51,634 bases of DNA. Source: Ignisphaera sp. GTDB lineage: Archaea > Thermoproteota > Thermoprotei_A > Sulfolobales > Ignisphaeraceae. The position numbers and the translations under genes are program-made. The notes under the pieces are model-generated. The model had not been told where the DNA came from, searched no databases, and saw nothing but the letters and a program-made list of their open reading frames with translations. Shown here one piece after another: positions 42,530 to 51,454 of the stretch. How positions within the stretch are numbered: position 1 is the stretch's first letter; every line of letters begins with the position of its first letter. The DNA is taken from assembly GCA_025058535.1 (NCBI GenBank), contig JANXEL010000057.1, forward strand, positions 1 to 51,634. The letters are read 5' to 3'.

Positions 42530-42887
42530 GCGTTAAATTTTGCAGTAGCAGTAATGGATAAACTTTAAATAATGTCTGACCTTTAACTGCTGATAAACTG
42601 CGCTATTACAATTTTAATGAAATTTGAGTTCATAGCTGGAAGTACTGTAGAATTACATCCTAGTTCTCTTAGATCCTCATAAATCTAGAGAGGATTGTAG
42701 ACATACCTATAGCCGTGATCTCTAGAATAGTGATGGGATAAATTAATTCTTTTATAGATACACTAACGAGTACCGTAGATAGCGTTCCCCATTATTCGAA
42801 ATTAGCCTACAGATACTGATTGTGGTATAACTGAGCTATACACATATTATGTTCAAGCTTGTAATTTGTGAACTGAATCCAGCTAAC
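42530..42887. other. Intergenic region, nothing convincing
   Basis: About 360 A/T-rich bases. It includes a TATA-like AACTTTAAATAATG near 42560 and a short imperfect hairpin in CTTAGATCCTCATAAATCTAGAG (split arms around 42670-42692), but no frame with start signals and no RNA gene that I can support. Confidence 0.4.
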
Positions 42888-43211
42888 TTATTCAATTGCT
42901 AGGTTGTTTTCCGTCAGAGTACTTGAGGACAATTCGCTGCTATAAGCTGCACTGGGAATTTTGATAAATGTGGTGCTACTAAGCGTTGCTAAATGATTTC
43001 CACCGAGTCCTAGGTCTTTTGCAGATTTCGGGAGGATGCAGGCTGTGAACCTAGAACCGGTGAATCCATCATTACCTTTCTTTTCATTGCTGTTTAAAGT
43101 CGAGAGAGGCCGTGTGAAATAGAACATCACAGAATCTATCACATCTATCTGCGCTCTATATACACCGTGCGCTACAACCTTTGTGAGCATGTATAATGAG
43201 ATCACAACCAT
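42888..43211 (-). CDS. Possible small secreted or membrane protein (107 residues)
   Basis: A 107-codon frame starting ATG 43211 with a hydrophobic N-terminus (VVISLYMLTKVVAHGVYRAQ), then a polar, Ser/Thr-rich body and a C-terminus ending SSSTLTENNLAIE. The frame stays open upstream for about a dozen codons (SGGKTPIAAL just before the ATG) without a start codon. Its length in a non-coding gap and its composition favour a real gene, possibly a pilin-like or exported protein, but there is no clear ribosome-binding site and no family I recognise. Confidence 0.4.
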   Translation of the reverse strand: MVVISLYMLTKVVAHGVYRAQIDVIDSVMFYFTRPLSTLNSNEKKGNDGFTGSRFTACILPKSAKDLGLGGNHLATLSSTTFIKIPSAAYSSELSSSTLTENNLAIE

Positions 43212-43351
43212 AAGCGCAGCTATTGGTGTTTTCCCACCACTACTATTGCATTGTCAGTAGCATGTAAGCTTATGCACATGTTAAGAACATCCAGAGAAGT
43301 AAAAGTATTAAATATGGAAAAATTTTAGAGCTAAAATAGGGTTAGCAGTCT

Positions 43352-44512
43352 GTGCCAGAATTTGTGATAAACACCAGTAGCATTATATCCTCACTTTGCC
43401 ACTCCCTATTACGTTTAGAACCCTATACTACATGTCCATTTAGATGTGTGTACTGCTATTCCCGATGGTATATGGAGGATCCAACGTCCATTGTCTATCC
43501 AAGGAGGTCAATCCTATCTAAATTCAATATTATAGTAAGGAAAATGTACAGAAAGGGTTTAAGGTACTACCCATTTAGACTCTCTACATTAGTGGACCCT
43601 CTTCCACCGCATGAGGAGCTCTATAGATTCTCTGAAAAACTGCTTAGAATTGTAAGTGAATATGAGTACCCTCTCATCATCAACACAAAATCTACATTAA
43701 CAGCTAGAGAACCATGGATAAAATACATTATAAAATTAGCGGAAAAGAATAGCATTCTCATTCAAGTATCCATATCTATGCTAACCGATGAGGCAGATAA
43801 TAGGTTGGAACCATCTGCTCCAACAACCTCTCAGAGGCTTTCTCTAGTCAAGAGGCTTTCTGATGTAGGAGTTCCAGCAGCCCTCCGAATATCACCGTTC
43901 ATACCATCCAACTTACCGCCGGTAGAGGAGATCGAGAAGACTGTAAGTGTGATTGCAACACATGGGGTGAAGCATGTAATTTTTGAAGGTCTCAGAATCG
44001 AATCGAAGGAATTTAGTCAACTAATGCAGCTCAACTCTAGTAGTATAGACGTGGAAAGCTATGGCGCTGACAGTGTTGGGGGTGTAAAGCGTGTTGTAAG
44101 AGTATCTAGAAAATCTCTAGAACCTATCTACAGAACATACATCAATTTCCTGTCAAAGTATAGCATCAGCTTCTCGACCTGCAAAGAGGGTCTCTTCAAT
44201 CTCCACACAGCTGAAGATTGCTGCGGTTTCTATACTTTCAAAAACTATGTTAGAAGGCCAACACTATGGGATGTATACGTGTATGTTGTGAAGCATGGTG
44301 CTGCAGAACCTCAGACGATAATTTCTCACATCTGCAGAAAGAATAGTATTGTCTGTGACAGTGATCTCGATGATTATCCAAGGGAACTATCAAAGCCACT
44401 GAAACAGCACGAGAGAAAGCTAATAAAAACAGTTAGTGATAGGAATCTTATAGAGTACTTAGTGCCAGTGCTTACTGTGAGTGATGGAAAGATATGTGTG
44501 AAATTAAAATAG
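43352..44512 (+). CDS. Radical SAM protein, SPL/Rv2578c-like
   Basis: 386 residues. The [4Fe-4S]-binding motif CPFRCVYC (Cys 28, 32, 35; CxxxCxxC) sits in TTCPFRCVYCYSRWYMED, followed by PLPPHEEL and INTKSTLTAREPW, which resemble the spore-photoproduct-lyase-like radical SAM group. It cleaves SAM to a 5'-deoxyadenosyl radical; the substrate is unknown. The C-terminal third contains further cysteines (FSTCKEGLFNL, AEDCCGFYT, ISHICRKNSIVCDSD), possibly for an auxiliary cluster. GTG 43352 is the first start in frame. It stands alone, convergent with thi4. Confidence 0.82.
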   Translation: MPEFVINTSSIISSLCHSLLRLEPYTTCPFRCVYCYSRWYMEDPTSIVYPRRSILSKFNIIVRKMYRKGLRYYPFRLSTLVDPLPPHEELYRFSEKLLRIVSEYEYPLIINTKSTLTAREPWIKYIIKLAEKNSILIQVSISMLTDEADNRLEPSAPTTSQRLSLVKRLSDVGVPAALRISPFIPSNLPPVEEIEKTVSVIATHGVKHVIFEGLRIESKEFSQLMQLNSSSIDVESYGADSVGGVKRVVRVSRKSLEPIYRTYINFLSKYSISFSTCKEGLFNLHTAEDCCGFYTFKNYVRRPTLWDVYVYVVKHGAAEPQTIISHICRKNSIVCDSDLDDYPRELSKPLKQHERKLIKTVSDRNLIEYLVPVLTVSDGKICVKLK

Positions 44513-44542
44513 TATAGGATTAGGATGCCGCTTCTTATCCGT

Positions 44543-45322
44543 CTAGAGCGGCTTCAGATCCTCCACAACTAGCTCTGCTACCTTTTTACCAGAAAGAAGC
44601 ATTGAACTGAAAATTGGACCCATTCTCGGAAGCCCATGCAGCGCCGCCACTGCCATACCAGCCGCATACAATCCCGGAATAACCCTACCCGTACGCTCTA
44701 CAACAATTTTTTCCGATACCTCTGCGTATGCAGATCTCTCCCCCGCCAACACTATCTTTGACTCAGGCACCTTCTTAGCTACAATTCTTAGAATCTCCGC
44801 ATCGTGACCTGTAGCATCAATAACCGCCCTACTCGATACGAAGATTGGATCTACGTGTAGGCCGGCCATAGCTACGGAGCTCCACTGTATCACAACACCC
44901 TCTATCCTAAGAGGATTCTCTCTATATATAACATCCTCGACATGCACACCTTGAACTATTTTAGCTCCAGAGTTTATAGCACCCACAGCAAGCTTAGCCA
45001 TAAGCTCTGAGGCATCAATTATGTAAAGCTGCTCCTCGTCATCGTAAATGTGCTTTACATTAAAATCCTTAAGTATTGGAATGGCATATTCGTCAACCAC
45101 TATCTTGTGTAGCAACATTCCCCCTCCACCGATACCACCACCAAAACTCAAGCGTCTTTCAAAAATTGCCACCTTAAGGCCTTTATCAGCTAGGTACTTA
45201 GCTGCTGTCATACCAGCGGGACCTGCTCCAACAATGACGATATCCACACTGGACATATTAATCCAGTCTCTAGATGTGTGTCTCCATATGGCTCTGGATA
45301 TCCTTTCCTCAAGTGACTTCAT
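44543..45322 (-). CDS. thi4: Thi4 thiazole synthase (histidine-type, sulfide-dependent)
   Basis: About 259 residues. Thi4 makes the thiazole moiety of thiamin from NAD and glycine. The dinucleotide fold is [20 protein letters not shown] with an acidic [17 protein letters not shown]; the C-terminal [22 protein letters not shown] is typical. At the position of the sulfur-donating Cys of yeast Thi4 the sequence is AGLHVDPIF, with His, as in the archaeal enzymes that use free sulfide catalytically. ATG 45322 is chosen, about 15 nt after the start predicted from a TATA-like GGCTTATATATTAG centred near 45363; a GTG at 45358 would sit inside that promoter. A single-gene unit. Confidence 0.9.
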   Translation of the reverse strand: MKSLEERISRAIWRHTSRDWINMSSVDIVIVGAGPAGMTAAKYLADKGLKVAIFERRLSFGGGIGGGGMLLHKIVVDEYAIPILKDFNVKHIYDDEEQLYIIDASELMAKLAVGAINSGAKIVQGVHVEDVIYRENPLRIEGVVIQWSSVAMAGLHVDPIFVSSRAVIDATGHDAEILRIVAKKVPESKIVLAGERSAYAEVSEKIVVERTGRVIPGLYAAGMAVAALHGLPRMGPIFSSMLLSGKKVAELVVEDLKPL

Positions 45323-45408
45323 AACCGACCACTGGTTGTGGTAACCTGTTTGCCACACTAATATATAAGCCTTTAGATTGTGACAAAAGCTGTAAAATAT
45401 GGGATTAG

Positions 45409-46491
45409 TTATAGTATCTCTTTCTGCCAGGCCACAGGCTTTATATAATCTCTACCCCCTGCTTCGAAGGTGCCTATAGTTACCTGTAGGTATTCCTCCG
45501 ATGCCTTCAAGTCTTCAACAATTTCAAGCTTACCAAACGCCACTATTTCATCACCATCCTCCACAAGATCCATATAGAGTCCTTCGTAGCTCACTACGTA
45601 TCTAATGGGTTTTGGTGGAGCCTCTCCATCAATAATCTCTACATTATCCACACTATATACAGCTGGCATAAAAATAGAGTTACTAGAATCAACGACTTTA
45701 GCTCTAATCTTCACTAACCCCTTGGGTTTTACGATTCTATCCTCCCACCTCTCGTTCACCTCGCTCTCCACCTTAACTGGGTGAATGGAAAACTGCCTCC
45801 CCTTATAGAATGCTCTATTCCATTTATACTTGCTGTATAGTAGTTTAGCCTCTTCAATTGATAGTGGATGTATTCTTGCAATATCTCTGGCCCACTCTTC
45901 AAGGACTTCACCTGAAGGTCTATAGAAGCCGCTATTTGGTGCACCAAGGAGTTTTTTAATCGCCTCTCTAACCCTATAACTATTCTCCATACCATACACT
46001 ATTAAATCTATATCTGAATACACTAAATTGTGTATCTTTAGTAGTATAGAGCCCGTTACACCAAAACTCTCCATGGAAACTCCGCTCTCCTCTGACACCC
46101 TAGCCACCAATTCAAGCACCATCTCTTCTAGAGGATCCCTAGAACCCTCCATTATCTCCCTCAACCTTTCCTCAGGTCTGTAGTGTTTCTTGACGTAGCT
46201 AATCGGAACCTCTATAAGCTCTATCGATCTATATTTATCAAAAACTATGTAGTGAGGATAGTTCTTTTGTAGAAACTCCTTTGTCTGAGCAACTCCTGTG
46301 GCACTATAGTATGGTAATATTCTCCCGAACTGTACACCGTTTCTGCTCCATTTAACCCTGATGTTAGACTGGTATCCCGGGATGTACTTAAGGTATGCAA
46401 CAATCTTCCCCACGGGATGTGTATTACCTATCACAGCAAACAACAATCCCTCTACAGACTCTACAAAATCTCTATCTCTAAAACCTCTCAA
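45409..46491 (-). CDS. Predicted nucleotidyltransferase (COG1665-like)
   Basis: 360 residues. The nucleotidyltransferase signature is read in [25 protein letters not shown] (Gly-Ser then Asp-x-Asp), giving a metal-binding DxD pair. Upstream is an all-beta/alpha N-terminal domain ([44 protein letters not shown]) and downstream a beta-rich C-terminal domain. This architecture matches a conserved archaeal family of predicted nucleotidyltransferases of unknown target. ATG 46491 is the first start. Its start lies 45 nt after the stop of the CitG-like gene on the same strand, so they may form an operon. Confidence 0.7.
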   Translation of the reverse strand: MRGFRDRDFVESVEGLLFAVIGNTHPVGKIVAYLKYIPGYQSNIRVKWSRNGVQFGRILPYYSATGVAQTKEFLQKNYPHYIVFDKYRSIELIEVPISYVKKHYRPEERLREIMEGSRDPLEEMVLELVARVSEESGVSMESFGVTGSILLKIHNLVYSDIDLIVYGMENSYRVREAIKKLLGAPNSGFYRPSGEVLEEWARDIARIHPLSIEEAKLLYSKYKWNRAFYKGRQFSIHPVKVESEVNERWEDRIVKPKGLVKIRAKVVDSSNSIFMPAVYSVDNVEIIDGEAPPKPIRYVVSYEGLYMDLVEDGDEIVAFGKLEIVEDLKASEEYLQVTIGTFEAGGRDYIKPVAWQKEIL

Positions 46492-46536
46492 AACACTTCA
46501 CACCTTGGATTAGGAGTAATTGCCCTACACACGGTT

Positions 46537-47508
46537 TTAAGCCCTAATAATTTTCCTACCTTTAGATACTGAGTATAGTGATATTGCTGAAGCAACTATA
46601 TCTGCAGTTGAACCAGGATTTACACCAATTCTATGAAGTTCATCATCAAATTTCCTCAAATTCTCTTGACATAGATTCCAGCTCTCCACACATAGCTTGT
46701 GGAGCTTTCCTGCTCTATCCGTTACATATCTAGCAGCTTCAATACCATTCTTTCTAACGATAAGCGTGTCCAGCTCTCTGGATAGGAGATACAGATACGT
46801 TTCAACGATCACTCTATTCCACTCGTTGTGGTTAGAGACTCTATCACCTATGTACTTCACTAACTCAATACTCCTTTTATACCCCTCCACAATTTCCCTA
46901 GCAACTACATCATATCTTGAGCTGTAAACTAGTATATCCCAGAGCCTGTAGTTTCCCCTGATAATCTCCCTCTTATAGGAAGAGCTCCACACATCTGGAT
47001 AGGAGGTATCTATAGGTTTATACTTTCTAATATAGCTTGGCGAAGCACGCCTAACAGCCCTGTACATCATTATAGAGTCATAGGGCGTAGTAAACCTTTC
47101 TACGAGAGCCCTGGCAGACTCCGCTATCATTCTAACATCTTGCTCCACGAATTTACCAGAACCTTTTAAAAATCCTATTGATAGTGAGAGAGGAGCCAAC
47201 AGAAGTGCTGTTCCAAGAGAGGTATTGCCGCCGCCACTTAAATCCATAGAATCCCTTACAATACCGTAAATTATATCGCCAACTACGTTCCTAACAGTCC
47301 TCAGTTGAAAGTTCCTCGAAAGCTTAACCCCTCTAATGATACCTCTGTGCAAGTGGTGGACAGCTGAAACCCCTGCGATAATGAAGTCTTCAAATCTCAC
47401 ATCGCTGAAATCCTTAAATCTATGAACATTTCCAGGCTTAGGGTATGCGGAGACCTCAAGCACTAGTCCTAGACTGAGCAGGATGGCATAACGAATTAGG
47501 ACGAGCAT
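46537..47508 (-). CDS. CitG/MdcB-like protein (triphosphoribosyl-dephospho-CoA synthase family)
   Basis: 323 residues. Family motifs: VLEVSAYPKPGNVHRFKDFS near the N-terminus, DLSGGGNTSLGTALLLAPLS (the GGNTxLG block), VERFTTPYDSIMMYRAVRRA and RIGVNPGSTADIVASAISLY. In bacteria CitG joins dephospho-CoA to ATP to make the prosthetic group precursor of citrate lyase. No citrate or malonate decarboxylase genes are visible here, so the archaeal protein may act in a different pathway. It is followed 45 nt later by a predicted nucleotidyltransferase, which might be a functional partner in the way CitX (also a nucleotidyltransferase) follows CitG; that is inference. Confidence 0.78.
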   Translation of the reverse strand: MLVLIRYAILLSLGLVLEVSAYPKPGNVHRFKDFSDVRFEDFIIAGVSAVHHLHRGIIRGVKLSRNFQLRTVRNVVGDIIYGIVRDSMDLSGGGNTSLGTALLLAPLSLSIGFLKGSGKFVEQDVRMIAESARALVERFTTPYDSIMMYRAVRRASPSYIRKYKPIDTSYPDVWSSSYKREIIRGNYRLWDILVYSSRYDVVAREIVEGYKRSIELVKYIGDRVSNHNEWNRVIVETYLYLLSRELDTLIVRKNGIEAARYVTDRAGKLHKLCVESWNLCQENLRKFDDELHRIGVNPGSTADIVASAISLYSVSKGRKIIRA

Positions 47509-47602
47509 GGCTGTCTACACAACGTAGAAAATAAAAATCCAAAATAAAATAGTTTATCAGAAAAGATCATAGCCATCAGAGTATTCATCGTACATCTTTA
47601 TT

Positions 47603-48100
47603 TTAGCCCTTCTCTATGAATTGGAACTGAAGTATTTTAAGGACCTTACCTTCCCCAATGTCAACCAGCACCACTACTCTTCCTGCGGTGTTTTTACGGA
47701 GGTACACATACGCCTGGGTTGCTCTAATTACCACACTTCCATCTCCTTGAACGTGCATCTTGGGCAGCGGTTTTATCATAGTTATATTGTATCCTTCCTC
47801 AAGTAGTTTTCCTGTATCCGGATCGTTTTTGAGTATACTGATGACCTTTGCCCTGTACTCTTCACTTATTTCAACAAAGTGTTGTAGCTTTAAGTGGTTC
47901 TTTAAGTGATTGCGACCCCATCTAAACCTTAGTAGTAGTGGTATTACATCTCTCGCTGCATTTCTAACTACATTACAGCAGCCCATAGCACTACCGGAGA
48001 GAGGGTTTTGCTGAGCATATACCACTACGGCAATCGTGGCTACTGCAATTGTTGCCAATACAACTCCAACTACAATTTTATTTCTTGTGAACCCACTCAT
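47603..48100 (-). CDS. Secreted or membrane-anchored protein of unknown function
   Basis: About 165 residues. A basic N-terminus and one hydrophobic segment (KIVVGVVLATIAVATIAVVV) followed by YAQQNPLSG suggest a signal peptide with cleavage after YA or Q, or an anchor. Two adjacent cysteines (SAMGCCNVVRN) follow, then a helical region HHLKNHLKLQHFVEI-like in charge (read as WGRNHLKNHLKLQHF) and a beta-rich C-terminus (AYVYLRKNTAGRVVVLVDIG). ATG 48100 has GGGGTGG 5 nt upstream; an in-frame GTG at 48109 overlaps that motif. I do not recognise the family. Confidence 0.6.
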   Translation of the reverse strand: MSGFTRNKIVVGVVLATIAVATIAVVVYAQQNPLSGSAMGCCNVVRNAARDVIPLLLRFRWGRNHLKNHLKLQHFVEISEEYRAKVISILKNDPDTGKLLEEGYNITMIKPLPKMHVQGDGSVVIRATQAYVYLRKNTAGRVVVLVDIGEGKVLKILQFQFIEKG

Positions 48101-48377
48101 GTTTTCCACCCCATTTACTAACTTATGTCTGTAGAATTCACCGCTTTTTTAGGTGCCTCACAGAATGTGTGTTTCTAAATAGATTTTACCACCCGGATTC
48201 GTTCAACCGCTCTACTCTAACCGCCTCTTACCAATGTTGTTTGAGTACATGAATATGACACTCTCTTCTACCATCTTTACATTATTTTCACTAAGGTTGG
48301 CGCAAATCGTATTGAGAGATCATCAAGTATCCTCGCAACTTAATTAAATAAAGGTATTCTAGGGATTCCAAATCATT

Positions 48378-48421
48378 ATTGGTAGAGTAGGATTATTGGA
48401 TTGGTAGAGTAGGATATTAGA
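48378..48421. repeat. Two-copy direct repeat upstream of the MetE-like gene
   Basis: ATTGGTAGAGTAGGAT occurs at 48378-48393 and again at 48400-48415, identical over 16 bases with a 22-bp period. The copies end about 30 bases before a TATA-like AATATATAACTT centred near 48450. Spacing of two helical turns suits cooperative binding of a regulator. Confidence 0.55.
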
Positions 48422-48496
48422 TATAGGCCTAACCCTCTAAAATTAAAATATATAACTTTCCTGATGCATGGTTCTTTATGCTACAGGGGTCCGTAT

Positions 48497-49489
48497 ATGC
48501 GGTCTAGTCACGTGGGCAGCTTCCCTCTGAGTTATAATCATAACAATGTCAGGCGGGTACTGTTCGATCTGTTTAATATTGGTATTGACGTCCCTAGCTA
48601 TCCGCAGCTCAGAAGCTTCGTTGACATATACTTAAAGCCCCTTGAAGATCTCGGTATAATTGAAAATAGAAAAGGTGTGTACTTCTCCTCATACGAAAGG
48701 CTTCAAGGCGTGCAGAACCTTAGTAAAGTTGAGATTCCTGATGCTGAGATAGCAATGTCTATTTTGAGGGAGAACAAACTTTCGTTTAAAGGCTTCAGAG
48801 CCCCTATAACAGGCGTTTTCACACTTGCATCCAGAGTTCACCTATCTGATGATGCCTCGAGAGGGCTGCAATCAACCGGTATAGCAAACACGGATGCTGT
48901 AAGGAATTTCTTTGTAGACTTTGTATCTAAGATTATTGAGTTTATTAAAGGTATCGGATACAATATTGTATTCTTCGACGAACCTGCTCTCGTTCTCATC
49001 ATCGGCAGGAGAATTTTATTCGGATGGGAAGAGGAGGACATCATCGAAATTCTTAGCAGATTAGCTAAGAGATCCTCTGGAGCTGATGTTGGTATACACA
49101 TATGCGGTCCCTTAAACAAAAGGCTTTTTGATCTAGTGGTTCAAGTAGATGGAATTAAGTACTACAGCTTCGAATTTTATTCGAATCCAAGAAATATTGA
49201 TATCATTGATAGAGATCTTTTAGAAAAATACGATAAGATTATATCACCAGGTGTAGTGAGTGCCTCTAAACCCGTTGTAGAGAGTGTTGAGGAGTCGCTC
49301 AACATATTAAGGAAACTTTATGATAAGATAGAAAATAGAATAGATTTGGTTTCTGGAGACTGTGGTTTCGGAGGTCTAAGAGGATCACTAGGCAGTGAAG
49401 AGGAGGAGTACAAGGTGGCCTTAGGAAAACTCAAAGTGGTTATCGAATCAATTAGACAATTGGAAAGAAAGCTCGGTATACCTACTTAA
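48497..49489 (+). CDS. Cobalamin-independent methionine synthase-like protein (MetE C-terminal-domain type)
   Basis: About 330 residues, the size of archaeal MetE proteins that have only the catalytic C-terminal barrel. Start block RSSHVGSFPLSY matches the family. Zinc ligands fit VGIHICGPL (His, Cys), a Glu in YYSFEFYSN, and LVSGDCGFGG (Cys); IVFFDEPAL is the substrate-binding DEP motif. It transfers a methyl group to homocysteine or a related thiol; archaeal homologues may use a methylated corrinoid protein rather than folate. ATG 48497 is chosen because AGGGGT lies 6 nt upstream and the TATA centre near 48450 is too close to the earlier ATG at 48464. The helicase gene starts 4 nt after its stop. 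Confidence 0.8.
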   Translation: MRSSHVGSFPLSYNHNNVRRVLFDLFNIGIDVPSYPQLRSFVDIYLKPLEDLGIIENRKGVYFSSYERLQGVQNLSKVEIPDAEIAMSILRENKLSFKGFRAPITGVFTLASRVHLSDDASRGLQSTGIANTDAVRNFFVDFVSKIIEFIKGIGYNIVFFDEPALVLIIGRRILFGWEEEDIIEILSRLAKRSSGADVGIHICGPLNKRLFDLVVQVDGIKYYSFEFYSNPRNIDIIDRDLLEKYDKIISPGVVSASKPVVESVEESLNILRKLYDKIENRIDLVSGDCGFGGLRGSLGSEEEEYKVALGKLKVVIESIRQLERKLGIPT

Positions 49490-49493
49490 TAGA

Positions 49494-51359
49494 GTGAAGC
49501 TCACATTACAATATGGGATGAACCACCCCATGATTATGGGAAACTCTCTAGATTTTCCGTATAAGATGCCGCGAATCGGTCAACTCGATTTGGTAAAAGC
49601 TATACTCAATCTCAGTGAAAAAGTTCACATAATCGATATCAGTGCGCCAACCGGTTTTGGTAAAACCATTTCAGTACTCTACTCAGTTGCTAAAATTATT
49701 GAAAGAGGTATTGCTGATAGGGTTCTGTACGTAGTGAAGACCAGAAATGAGCTTGACCCTGTTATAAGAGAGAGCAAGAATATTGGAATCAACTTTACAG
49801 TGATCTATAGCGGTAGAAGAATGTGTCCATACACCCTAGATAAGACTATCTCTAATGAGAGTTTCTGGATAGTGTGTTCTATACTCAGAATCCGAGGAAG
49901 ATGTCAATACTATACTAGGGCTATTAGGTCCTCCATAGCCAATATTAAGAGCGTTGTTGATTCCTCCGACGATCACTTTACTATTGCGAGAAATCTATTC
50001 AAAAAGATTGGCGTATGTCCGTACTTCTCCCTACTAGCATTATCCGAACATGTTCCCCTAACTATAGCTACCTACCCATATCTATTTAAAGAACATATAC
50101 GCCTATCAGCGCTCCCCCACATGAATCCTGCAAGAACGCTTCTCATTATAGATGAGGCTCACAACATCATCAATATTGGGAGTCTTATGGGAGAATCAAT
50201 AGGTATTAGTGTAATCACGGCCTCAATCGAGGAGATTCTAAAGTACCACTCCAACGAGAAAGAAATTATCAATATTCTACGTAGACTAGCTATGATTAAG
50301 GTTAGCGGCAAGGGTTTCAAATACGTTGGGAAGGGTAGTATCGGGTTAGAAAAATGGGTAACGGAAAAAATATCATTAATAGCAAGCGATATAGCTATGA
50401 GAGTCATCTTAAACACCGAGAATTCAACAGATAGAGTTATGAACAGAGATCTGAAGATCGTGTACACTTCAAAGTTTCTAGAGATACTATCCCAAAAACA
50501 CTATGATTTATTTGCCTTAATGACATTCAATAACGAAATAGAGCTACACACCATGCCTGTCTCTTTTGATCTACTCAAAAAATTGATCGAGCAATTCAAG
50601 CTAATAATCATGATGAGTGGTACACCTCCTTCGAAGGAATTCCTCAGCGATATACTTGATGTTCAGATGAATGTAGCGTTTATTGATGTTGAGGAGTTTG
50701 GAGCATCGAACTACATTCGTGAGAATTCATATGTGGTAATATTCGCAGGTGCAAGCACGAGCTATAAGGTTAGGGATGAGTATATGTACAAAACGTACGC
50801 AAAGCTTATCAGCGATATATATGGTGGTAGGAAATGGGTGACAATGGTTGTTTATCCAAGTTATGAAGTGATGCAGAATGTGTTGAAGCACCTCATAACC
50901 TCTGATAATTCAATTATTGATAGAGGAGAACCTCTCTCCGTAATTAAAAACGTACTACTTTCAAAAGATGGTGCTATACTTCATACTGTTGCAGGTGGAA
51001 GGCTCACAGAAGGTATTGAAATTACAAAAAATGGTGAAAGCATGATTAAGTGTGTAATCATTATAGGTACACCTTATCCCCAGCCTGACGACTATATAGA
51101 GATGATTCTGAGAGATACGAGGAATAGAGAATACCGTATTGACTACTATACGGAAGTGGCCATAGTTAGAACTCTACAGGCGCTAGGAAGAGCTATAAGG
51201 TCTGAGAAGGACCATGCTCTTACAATCCTTGCTGACAAGAGATATAGGAGTCCCTCGATAATAGGAAGGCTTAAGCTGAATATAAAAAAGGTTACTGCTT
51301 CAATAGATGAAATAAAGAGTGTGGCAAATCAGTTCTACAATCAATTGCAGTTTATGTAG
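49494..51359 (+). CDS. xpd: XPD/DinG-like Fe-S helicase (superfamily 2)
   Basis: 621 residues, close to archaeal XPD (about 550-600). Helicase motifs: Q/I region PRIGQLDLVKAIL and ISAPTGFGKTIS (Walker A, 51-59), LYVVKTRNE (Ia), LLIIDEAHNI (DEAH, 220-223), MMSGTPP (III), LHTVAGGRLTEGIEI (V) and LQALGRAIRSEKDHA (VI). Four cysteines between motifs Ia and II (Cys 111, 128, 137 and 175) are the candidate Fe-S ligands of the pin domain; the spacing is a little wider than usual. It is a 5'-3' DNA helicase, probably for repair. GTG 49494 begins 4 nt after the MetE-like stop, so the two are co-transcribed although no functional link is known. Confidence 0.87.
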   Translation: MKLTLQYGMNHPMIMGNSLDFPYKMPRIGQLDLVKAILNLSEKVHIIDISAPTGFGKTISVLYSVAKIIERGIADRVLYVVKTRNELDPVIRESKNIGINFTVIYSGRRMCPYTLDKTISNESFWIVCSILRIRGRCQYYTRAIRSSIANIKSVVDSSDDHFTIARNLFKKIGVCPYFSLLALSEHVPLTIATYPYLFKEHIRLSALPHMNPARTLLIIDEAHNIINIGSLMGESIGISVITASIEEILKYHSNEKEIINILRRLAMIKVSGKGFKYVGKGSIGLEKWVTEKISLIASDIAMRVILNTENSTDRVMNRDLKIVYTSKFLEILSQKHYDLFALMTFNNEIELHTMPVSFDLLKKLIEQFKLIIMMSGTPPSKEFLSDILDVQMNVAFIDVEEFGASNYIRENSYVVIFAGASTSYKVRDEYMYKTYAKLISDIYGGRKWVTMVVYPSYEVMQNVLKHLITSDNSIIDRGEPLSVIKNVLLSKDGAILHTVAGGRLTEGIEITKNGESMIKCVIIIGTPYPQPDDYIEMILRDTRNREYRIDYYTEVAIVRTLQALGRAIRSEKDHALTILADKRYRSPSIIGRLKLNIKKVTASIDEIKSVANQFYNQLQFM

Positions 51360-51454
51360 CAAAATTAATTAATTTAATTTTAGAGATTGTGCCCCTCAAG
51401 ACCAGTCCAGCGAGTTAGATTTAAAAGCTGGGTTTGCTTGGTGTTAATTGCAAA

